Assembly (NCBI GenBank): GCA_035570275.1
Contig: DATMNI010000266.1
Coordinates: forward strand, 1 to 17,941
Direction: 5' to 3'
Length of the DNA: 17,941 nucleotides
From: DATMNI01 sp035570275
GTDB taxonomy: Bacteria > Acidobacteriota > Terriglobia > Bryobacterales > Bryobacteraceae
Below, in pieces: positions 1 to 6,377 of the stretch; position 1 is the first letter of the stretch, and each line of letters opens with the position of its first letter. The position numbers and the translations under genes are program-made. The notes under the pieces were generated by a model that had not been told where the DNA came from, made no database searches, and saw only the letters and a program-made list of their open reading frames with translations.

Positions 1-61
1 GCGCCCGTACGGATCCGCGCGGGGGGTGCGAGGCAACTCGCATCCCTACCGCGACGGCAAG

Positions 62-158
62 CTGCGGCGGATTGGCAATCCGCCCGCCGGGAGTTGGCGC
101 GCAGCCGAACCTCCACAAGCGACTTTCGAGAGTGCGGCGGATTGCGAATCCGCCTGCC
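62..158. repeat. Dispersed palindromic repeat, copy A
   Basis: This 97-base unit aligns without gaps to 3781-3877 with six mismatches by eye. It carries two palindromes: GGCGGATTGGCAATCCGCC at 66-84 (9-base arms around one base) and a variant at 136-154 with 8-base arms around GCG. Between them is a non-palindromic linker (about 85-135) that is also conserved in copy B. The layout resembles REP/BIME elements, that is, paired palindromes with a spacer placed between genes. No transposase lies in the window. The reading frame of the downstream hydrolase runs open through the repeat, so an automatic caller may start that gene too early here. Confidence 0.85.
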
Positions 159-213
159 GCGGGCCTGGCGGGCAAAGTTGCAAACACGGACTGGCTCGCT
201 GCCGCACCGCGCC

Positions 214-254
214 GGCGGATTTACAATCCGCCGCAGATTGGCAATCTGCCCCAC
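214..254. repeat. Inverted half-module of the palindromic repeat
   Basis: Two abutting palindromes lie here: 214-232 (GGCGGATT, TAC, AATCCGCC) and 233-249 (GCAGATTG, G, CAATCTGC), followed by a CCCAC tail. Read on the minus strand this gives GTGGGGCAG, then a TTG/CAA palindrome, then GGCGGATT and its partner. That is the same order as 3763-3803 on the plus strand. Copy A is therefore bounded on its right by an inverted copy of the left-end module, as in composite BIME-like arrays. Bases 159-213 and 255-310 hold no gene that I can support. Confidence 0.75.
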
Positions 255-310
255 ATGGGTTTCGTGGCCCTTTTGAGATTCACCCTCCGAAAAGGTGTAT
301 TCTGCCCACA

Positions 311-2431
311 GTGGCCTTCGTCCGTCAACTTGCGCTCTTCGCCTTAGTCGTGCTCGCCCCTTCGAGGGCGTCCGCGCAACAAAAAGCCGATCTCGATTTC
401 CTGGCTGACATGGACGAGTTCCATGATATCCGCAAGATGCTGCCCGCGCGGCTGTCGCAGGAAGTGAACGACCGCCTGCGGCAGCGCGCCGAAGTGGCCG
501 CCCGGATATCCACGCTGGATGCCATTGCCGCCCGGCGGAAACTGGTGCGCGCCACCATCCTGGCATCCATCGGCGGGCTGCCCGAGCGCACGCCGCTCAA
601 CCCGCGCATCACGGGAACACTCGACCGTGGCGATTACAAGATCGAGAAAATCGTTTTTGAAAGCCAGCCGCGTTTCTTCGTCACGGCAAGTCTCTATTTG
701 CCTAAAAAAGGCTCACCGCCGTTCCCCGCCATCCTGTTTCCATTAGGGCATGAAATGGGCGGCAAGTCCCATTCCACCTGGCAACAGGTGCTGGGCTCGC
801 TGGCCCGCCGGGGATACGTGGCCTTCGCCTGGGATCCGCTCGGCCAGGAAGAGCGCAAGCAATTCTTCGATCCGGACTGGAACGATTCCAAATTCTTCGC
901 CTCCACCGTGGAACACACCGAACTGGGCGCGCAATGCATGCTGGTGGGAGACGCCCTGGCCCGCTACACCATTTGGGACGGCATCCGCGCTTTGGACTAC
1001 CTGCTGTCGCGCCCCGAAGTGGACACGGCGCGCGTCGGCGCCACCGGCAACTCCGGCGGCGGCACGCACACCACATACCTTGCTGCCCTGGACGATCGCA
1101 TCCAGGTCGCCGCTCCTTCCTGCTACATCAATTCGTGGCGCGTGCTGCTGGACGCGCTCGGACCGCAGGACGCCGAGCAAGTCTTCCCTGGCTGGCTGAA
1201 GAACGGCATGGACTTTCCGGACTTCATTTACAGCTTCGCGCCCAAGCCTTTCCTGGTGCTGTCGGCGATACGCGACTTCTTTCCCATAGGGGGCGTTCGG
1301 GAGACGTTCGCCGAGGCTCATGGCGTCTACCAATCGCTGGGCATCGCCGACAGGCTGCAGAAGGTAGAAGCCGACGACGGGCATGGCTACTCGAAACCGC
1401 GCCGCCAGGCCGCGTACCGCTGGTTCGGGCGCTGGCTTAAATCGGAGGACGACGACGGAGCCGAACAGGATGTGCCGGTCGCCAGCTCCGAAGAACTATG
1501 GGCTGCGCCAACCGGGCAGGTTTCTACTTCGTTTCACGGCGAGGACGTTTTCTCGCTGAACCTCAAGCGCTACCAGAGCCTGAAATCGAATCGCCCGGCT
1601 CTTTCGCTGTCGAGGGTTCGGGATCTTGCGGCATTCGCTCCCGCAACCGGCGGACTGAACGTCAAAACGTATGGCGCGCTGCCCGGCAGCGGCTTCCGCA
1701 TCGAGAAACTCACGTACGAGAGCGAACCGGGCATCCTGATTCCCGCGCTGATCTACATGCCGGAGACCCACGCCGCCCGGTCGCCGGCCATCATCTATGC
1801 GGATGGCTTGGGCAAACAAGCGTCCCGCGAAGCGGCCGAGTTGCTGGTCCGCAAGGGCAACATCGTGATGTCGATTGACGCCCGCGGCCTGGGCGAAACG
1901 CGCCCGGCTCTGGATACGCACGACCACTTCTTTACCTGGTTTGGCGACCACGACAACGCCGAGACCGCCATCCTGCTGGGGAAGACGCTGGTGGGCATGC
2001 GAGCGGCGGACATCGTTCGCGGCGTCGATCTGCTCTCCGCCCGCGGCGAGGTCGATGCTTCGAGTATCTCCGGGATCGGAGGAGGTACTGCTGCCGTGGC
2101 CATGCTGCACGCCGCCGCTTTCGATCCGCGCATCAAAAAGCTGGTGCTCGAAGACATGCTGGTGAGCTATGATGCCATGGTCACGCATCGCATCCACCGC
2201 CAGATGTTCGAACAGATCGTGCCGTCTGCCCTCAAGTCTTACGACCTGCCGGATCTGGCAAATTCTCTGGCGCCGCGACCTGTCTGGGTAATCAATGCCG
2301 TGAACCCGCTGGGCCAGGTGATGCCGCCGGCGGAGGTGCGCGCGGTATATGGCCGCGCCCAGATTCATGTGACGCGCGGCGAAGGCTTCAGCCGGCCGGT
2401 CAACAATGTTCTCGACGAGATTTTCAAGTAG
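311..2431 (+). CDS. Secreted tandem alpha/beta hydrolase (acetyl-xylan-esterase-like), second domain inactive
   Basis: This is a 706-residue protein if started at GTG 311. That start gives a clean signal peptide (AFVRQLALFALVVLAPSRASA, cut before QQ); the open frame continues upstream to 26 but only through repeat DNA. The Shine-Dalgarno match is weak and distant (AAAGG at 291-295). Residues 50-385 form an alpha/beta hydrolase of the AXE1/Abhydrolase_7 type, with nucleophile Ser248 in GNSGGG, a probable acid Asp322, and His358 in DDGHGYSKP. Residues 430-706 repeat the fold, but the equivalent sites read GIGGG (Gly590), Pro near 666, and GEGFSRP (Glu691), so no triad remains. The likely role is ester removal from a saccharide in the periplasm or outside the cell; the substrate is not visible. 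The gene ends 12 bases before the oxidoreductase, which suggests one transcript. Confidence 0.88.
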   Translation: MAFVRQLALFALVVLAPSRASAQQKADLDFLADMDEFHDIRKMLPARLSQEVNDRLRQRAEVAARISTLDAIAARRKLVRATILASIGGLPERTPLNPRITGTLDRGDYKIEKIVFESQPRFFVTASLYLPKKGSPPFPAILFPLGHEMGGKSHSTWQQVLGSLARRGYVAFAWDPLGQEERKQFFDPDWNDSKFFASTVEHTELGAQCMLVGDALARYTIWDGIRALDYLLSRPEVDTARVGATGNSGGGTHTTYLAALDDRIQVAAPSCYINSWRVLLDALGPQDAEQVFPGWLKNGMDFPDFIYSFAPKPFLVLSAIRDFFPIGGVRETFAEAHGVYQSLGIADRLQKVEADDGHGYSKPRRQAAYRWFGRWLKSEDDDGAEQDVPVASSEELWAAPTGQVSTSFHGEDVFSLNLKRYQSLKSNRPALSLSRVRDLAAFAPATGGLNVKTYGALPGSGFRIEKLTYESEPGILIPALIYMPETHAARSPAIIYADGLGKQASREAAELLVRKGNIVMSIDARGLGETRPALDTHDHFFTWFGDHDNAETAILLGKTLVGMRAADIVRGVDLLSARGEVDASSISGIGGGTAAVAMLHAAAFDPRIKKLVLEDMLVSYDAMVTHRIHRQMFEQIVPSALKSYDLPDLANSLAPRPVWVINAVNPLGQVMPPAEVRAVYGRAQIHVTRGEGFSRPVNNVLDEIFK

Positions 2432-2443
2432 GGGGACCATCCC

Positions 2444-3760
2444 ATGCCAGATATCACGCGCAGAAATTTAGTAGCCGGCACTATACCCATTGCGGCGGCT
2501 TCGCTGATCGGAACCCGCGGTTGGGCGGGCGCCAATGACCGCATCCGGATAGCCATCCTGGGGCTTGGCGGGCGCGGCGGCGATCACCTGAAAACGGCCG
2601 CCCAGGTCCCGGGGGTGGAGGTCGCCACTTTTTGCGATCCGGACGAGACTCAGTTGCAGAAGCGCGGCGCGCAGTTCGAACAGCTCACCGGCAAGAAGCC
2701 GGCCTTCGAGCAGGACCTGCGGCGCGTGCTGGATGACAAGAGTATCGACGCGGTGACCATCGCCACGTGCAATCACTGGCACGCGCTGGCCGCCATTTGG
2801 GCATGCCAGGCGGGGAAACATGTGTACGTGGAAAAGCCGGTTTGCCACGATCTTTTCGCAGGCCGCCAGATGATTGCGGCTTCCCAAAAGTACAACCGGC
2901 TGATGCAGGGCGGTACCCAGCGGCGCTCCAACGGCTATTTCCGCCGCGCCATCCAGTTACTGCATGAGGGCCTGATCGGCGACGTCTATATGGCGCGGTG
3001 CGTTCACTACCAACTGCGCGAGTCTCTGGGCTTCAAGCCGCCGGAGGCTCCGCCGTCCACGCTGAACTGGGACCTTTGGGTAGGGCCCGGCCCCGTGCAA
3101 CCGTTCCACCGCAATCTGGTCCATTACAACTGGCATTGGTTCTGGGATTTCGGCAACGGCGAACTCGGCAACAATGGCATTCACTACATCGACATCGCGC
3201 GTTGGGGCTTGAACCGGGGATTGCCATCGCGCATCCATTCCACGGGCGGACGGTTTGGCTACCAAGACCAGGGACAGACGCCCAACACGCAGGTGACCAC
3301 CTGCGAGTACGCCGATGGCGCGCAGCTCGTAGTGGAGATCCGCGGCCGCTACACCAATGCGGAAGAGGGTATGAAATCGTGCGTTTTCTTCTACGGCTCG
3401 AAAGGGTACATGATCGCCCGCCTGACGGACGACCGGGCCGAGGTCTACCTGGGAGGCTCGGACAAGCCCGAGCCGCCGCTCGGCAAGCTGGACGATGTCG
3501 ACCGCTACGGCGAGGCCACGCTGTCGCACTTCCACAACTTCTTCGACGCCATCCGCGCCAACAAGCCCGAGCTGCTGACAGCCGGGATCAGCCAGACCTA
3601 CGCCTCCACGGCCATCACGCTGCTCGGCAATATTTCATACCGTTTGAAGAGGGAATTGCGGTTTGACCCGGCGCAACAGCGGTTCACGGGCGATGAAGAG
3701 GCTAACGCGATGATGGCGGGTAAGTATCGAGCGCCGTTCACCGTACCGGAAAAGGTGTGA
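2444..3760 (+). CDS. Tat-exported Gfo/Idh/MocA family oxidoreductase
   Basis: This is a 438-residue protein. The N-terminus TRRNLVAG followed by a hydrophobic stretch to about residue 29 looks like a twin-arginine signal, consistent with export of a folded, cofactor-loaded enzyme. A Rossmann NAD(P) motif GLGGRG is at residues 40-45. The EKP motif is at 130-132, where Lys131 is the usual catalytic or substrate-contacting residue. A second active-site element, NNGIHYID, has His247; Asn replaces the Asp seen in many relatives, as is usual in this exported subfamily. Family members oxidise or epimerise sugars and sugar acids, and the exported ones probably act on saccharides in the periplasm. The EKP argues against the GH109 glycosidase branch. 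Start: ATG with GGGGG at 2431-2435. It lies 12 bases after the esterase, so is likely in the same operon. Confidence 0.93.
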   Translation: MPDITRRNLVAGTIPIAAASLIGTRGWAGANDRIRIAILGLGGRGGDHLKTAAQVPGVEVATFCDPDETQLQKRGAQFEQLTGKKPAFEQDLRRVLDDKSIDAVTIATCNHWHALAAIWACQAGKHVYVEKPVCHDLFAGRQMIAASQKYNRLMQGGTQRRSNGYFRRAIQLLHEGLIGDVYMARCVHYQLRESLGFKPPEAPPSTLNWDLWVGPGPVQPFHRNLVHYNWHWFWDFGNGELGNNGIHYIDIARWGLNRGLPSRIHSTGGRFGYQDQGQTPNTQVTTCEYADGAQLVVEIRGRYTNAEEGMKSCVFFYGSKGYMIARLTDDRAEVYLGGSDKPEPPLGKLDDVDRYGEATLSHFHNFFDAIRANKPELLTAGISQTYASTAITLLGNISYRLKRELRFDPAQQRFTGDEEANAMMAGKYRAPFTVPEKV

Positions 3761-3762
3761 CT

Positions 3763-3877
3763 GTGGGGCAGGTTGGTAACCTGCGGCGGATTGGCAATCC
3801 GCCTGCCGGGAGTTGGCGCGCAGCCGAACTTCCACAGACGACTTTCGAGAGTGCGGCGGATTGGCAATCCGCCTGCC
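3763..3877. repeat. Dispersed palindromic repeat, copy B with left module
   Basis: Bases 3781-3877 match copy A (62-158) over 97 bases with six differences. Three palindromes are present: CAGGTTGGTAACCTG at 3769-3783, GGCGGATTGGCAATCCGCC at 3785-3803, and the same sequence at 3855-3873. The block begins three bases after the oxidoreductase stop codon (3758-3760). It could therefore also form stable RNA hairpins in a read-through transcript and affect expression of the downstream sulfatase-fold gene. The open frame of that gene runs back into this repeat, to a TTG at 3813. Confidence 0.85.
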
Positions 3878-3888
3878 TCGCCTGAATG

Positions 3889-3996
3889 CGCCGCTGCCAC
3901 TCTGTGCCCGGAATCGGTCAGAATGCCGCCGGCGTAATCCCAGACGAAGCGGTAGCTTGGTCCCGTTCCCTGGCGCCGCCATCCAGCCACTGGCAT
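3889..3996 (-). pseudogene. Remnant of a second Gfo/Idh/MocA oxidoreductase
   Basis: On the minus strand this stretch reads an in-frame peptide whose core, 3957 down to 3901, is SYRFVWDYAGGILTDSGHR. That matches the family's conserved segment in which an aromatic-rich WDYxGG is followed by TDxGxH and then HR or HxxD. The intact gene at 2444 has the equivalent FWDFGNGELGNNGIHYID. Both flanks lose similarity quickly: downstream it runs into repeat copy B, and upstream into unrelated sequence. Only about 35 residues remain, so this is a scrap rather than a gene. It lies opposite the upstream open extension of the sulfatase-fold gene, which supports starting that gene further right. The assignment rests on motif recall over a short span. 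Confidence 0.45.
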
Positions 3997-4073
3997 CCGC
4001 CGGCCTTGGGTTCGCCTCACCTCGCTCCGGTGCGCGCACGGCCATTACCTTCGAAACCTGCGAAAATAGTCCT

Positions 4074-6377
4074 CTGCGATTCACCAGCGTCATCTTCGTC
4101 CTGCTGGTTGCCGCCGGCCACGGGCAGTCGCCCGCCCCGGTCGGCGTTTACCGTCTGGACGATCAGTTCAAGTCTCCAGCCGCGTCGTCCGCCGCTGCTC
4201 CCATGGCTGAGATGGCGGCTCCCATCGTCTGGCAGAACTTTCTCTCGGAGGACGATATTACGTGGGGTTTGCTTCGCGGGCGTATCGGCTACCGCAAGGG
4301 AGATCTGATCGTCAAAGGCGATGGCAGCACGCCGGTCGTCGTTTCGCCGGACGCCCAGCCGATCGACTGGACTCTATACGAAGCCGTTGAGATCCGCATG
4401 CTCGCCGAAGGCGGCAAAGAAATCAAGATCCGAATCGGCAGCGCCGAATTCAAGCAGCCAATCGGCCCCCCGGGCGAGTATCACGATTACCGCTTCGATG
4501 TAAACGTGGGCGATGTGAAAGTGGGGGGAGTGCGCGGTAGCAGGCCCCTCGCCGTCATGCCTACCGACAGCCTGACTGATCCCGTGGCCATCAGTTCGAT
4601 TAAGCTGGTTCCACGCACGGCCAGTTTCCCGGGAGCCGCCGGCAAACTCTACTTTGGCAAGGGCGAGGAATACCGCAACGTGCTTTACGCGCACGCGCCG
4701 TCTTCGCTCGATTTCGAGCTGCCGGTTCCCCGGGACGGGCGGCTGCATTTTGGTATGGGCGTGACGGCGGACGGTGCGCCAGTGACTTTCCGGGTGCAGG
4801 TTTCAGGCAAAGATCTATACTCGAAAACAATCTCGACGGCCAACACCTGGGAAGATGCCGATGTGGATCTCTCGGCTTACGGCGGCCGGAATCTGAAGCT
4901 CGCGCTGCGCACCGAATCCAGCCGGGAGGGCGCCGTCGGCCTGTGGGCCAATCCGCTGCTGAGCACGCGCCTTCCCAAAGCCCGGCCGAATATTCTGATC
5001 TACGTGATCGATACCCTGCGTGCCGATCACACCAGCCTCTATGGCTACAAGCGCGACACCACCCCGTTCCTGAAAAAGCTGGCTGCGACGGGTGTGGTTT
5101 TCGGCGACTGCCAGGCGCAGGCCACCTGGACCAAGCCGTCCATCGCCTCGCTGCTCACGTCGATTTATTCCTACACCCACGGGATCTTCAACGATTCCGA
5201 CACCATCCCCAAGGGCGCCGCCACTCTGGCCGAACAGCTCCGCAACGCAGGCTATGTCACCGCCAACATTGCCGCCAGTCCGTGGGCCGGAAAGATCACC
5301 GGACTGCAGCGCGGCTTCGACTACGTGATGGAGTTTCCGGTCATCCAGCGCCACAGGACGGATACGGTGGACCGCGCCACCGATTCCGCGGCGGTCAACA
5401 AAGTGGTGTTCCCATGGCTCGAACGCCATCGCGACGAACCGTTTTTCCTGTACGCCCATGCCACTGACCCGCATGCGCCGTACCGTCCGCCGGCCGGCTT
5501 TGAGGAGAAGTTCGCCAATCCGGCGGAGACGGCGGAGTTCAATCGCGATTACGCCAGCCTTCGCGATCAGGGTCAATACGGCGGCGGCACGGTGGTGAGC
5601 CGCGAGGGCTGCAAGAAGAACGGCATCGATCCTGACAAGTTCATCCGGCGGGCCGTCGACCGCTACGACGGCGAGGTCCTGCACAACGATGCCAATCTGG
5701 AGTTGCTGGTCGCCAGGCTAAAGCAGCTTGGCATTTTGGACAACACGCTGATTATCGTCGTCTCCGACCACGGCGAAGAGTTTTGGGACCATGGTTGGAC
5801 CGCGCATGGCCATTCCTTGTATCAGGAGTTGACTCACTGCGTCTTCCTGATGTGGAACCCAAAGCTGCTGCCAGGCCCGCGGCGCGTCGCCGAGCCCGTG
5901 CAGTTGATCGATGTGATGCCCACAATTCTCGACTTGCTGAAGCTGAAAGCTCCTGATATCGTGCAAGGCCAGAGTCTGCTGCCGCTGGCCACCGGGCGTC
6001 CCTTCCATCGCCGCACCCCGGTAGTGACTTCGCGATTTGCCCACCCCAGCGCCAAGGTCAATGGTTTCGTGCCGGAAAACCGGATCAACACTTTTGCGCT
6101 GATCGAGGCAAACTGGAAACTGGTCTATCGGGAAAAAGGAAAGGACGCCGGCCTCAACCGGGTGGAACTGTATGACCGCCGCACCGACCGCGCCGAGACC
6201 AACAATGTGGCGGGCGCGCACCCGCAGGACGTCGAGAGCATGATGGCCGAACTCGGCAAATGGGTGGACGCGCAGAAGCAGATCCGGGCCGTTCTGGGGA
6301 AGGGCGCGCGATCCACTTTGGACCAACAGACCCTCGATCAACTGCGTAGCTTGGGGTACATCGGCGGGAAGCAGTGA
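4074..6377 (+). CDS. Secreted sulfatase-fold hydrolase with Thr nucleophile position and N-terminal beta modules
   Basis: This is a 767-residue protein if started at CTG 4074, which gives the signal peptide (M)RFTSVIFVLLVAAGHGQS. No ATG, GTG or TTG lies in frame between TTG 3957 and ATG 4203, and 4203 would remove the export signal, so the start is unsure. The frame is open back to 3813 through repeat and remnant DNA. Residues about 45-165 and 205-295 look like beta-sandwich, galactose-binding-like modules. From about residue 305 the alkaline-phosphatase-superfamily domain begins: metal site IDTLRADH (Asp313) and SDHGEEFWDHGW (Asp565, His566). Where sulfatases have CxPxR this protein has TKPSI (Thr353), so it cannot be a formylglycine sulfatase. 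A phosphodiesterase or phosphotransferase-like activity is possible. The C-terminus LRSLGYIGG is common in bacterial sulfatase-fold proteins. The stop overlaps the next start (GTGA). Confidence 0.88.
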   Translation: MRFTSVIFVLLVAAGHGQSPAPVGVYRLDDQFKSPAASSAAAPMAEMAAPIVWQNFLSEDDITWGLLRGRIGYRKGDLIVKGDGSTPVVVSPDAQPIDWTLYEAVEIRMLAEGGKEIKIRIGSAEFKQPIGPPGEYHDYRFDVNVGDVKVGGVRGSRPLAVMPTDSLTDPVAISSIKLVPRTASFPGAAGKLYFGKGEEYRNVLYAHAPSSLDFELPVPRDGRLHFGMGVTADGAPVTFRVQVSGKDLYSKTISTANTWEDADVDLSAYGGRNLKLALRTESSREGAVGLWANPLLSTRLPKARPNILIYVIDTLRADHTSLYGYKRDTTPFLKKLAATGVVFGDCQAQATWTKPSIASLLTSIYSYTHGIFNDSDTIPKGAATLAEQLRNAGYVTANIAASPWAGKITGLQRGFDYVMEFPVIQRHRTDTVDRATDSAAVNKVVFPWLERHRDEPFFLYAHATDPHAPYRPPAGFEEKFANPAETAEFNRDYASLRDQGQYGGGTVVSREGCKKNGIDPDKFIRRAVDRYDGEVLHNDANLELLVARLKQLGILDNTLIIVVSDHGEEFWDHGWTAHGHSLYQELTHCVFLMWNPKLLPGPRRVAEPVQLIDVMPTILDLLKLKAPDIVQGQSLLPLATGRPFHRRTPVVTSRFAHPSAKVNGFVPENRINTFALIEANWKLVYREKGKDAGLNRVELYDRRTDRAETNNVAGAHPQDVESMMAELGKWVDAQKQIRAVLGKGARSTLDQQTLDQLRSLGYIGGKQ

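Noticed and set aside
743..1384. Long minus-strand open frame opposite the hydrolase
   Set aside because: It is a codon-bias shadow of the plus-strand gene; the product has no motif, while the plus strand shows a signal peptide and a full catalytic triad.
2444..3760. GH109-type NAD-dependent glycosidase
   Set aside because: The sequence has the EKP motif of oxidoreductases and not the pattern I associate with GH109.
62..3877. CRISPR array from the repeated palindromes
   Set aside because: There is no regular spacing and no unique spacers, no cas genes are present, and the intervening linker is itself repeated between copies.
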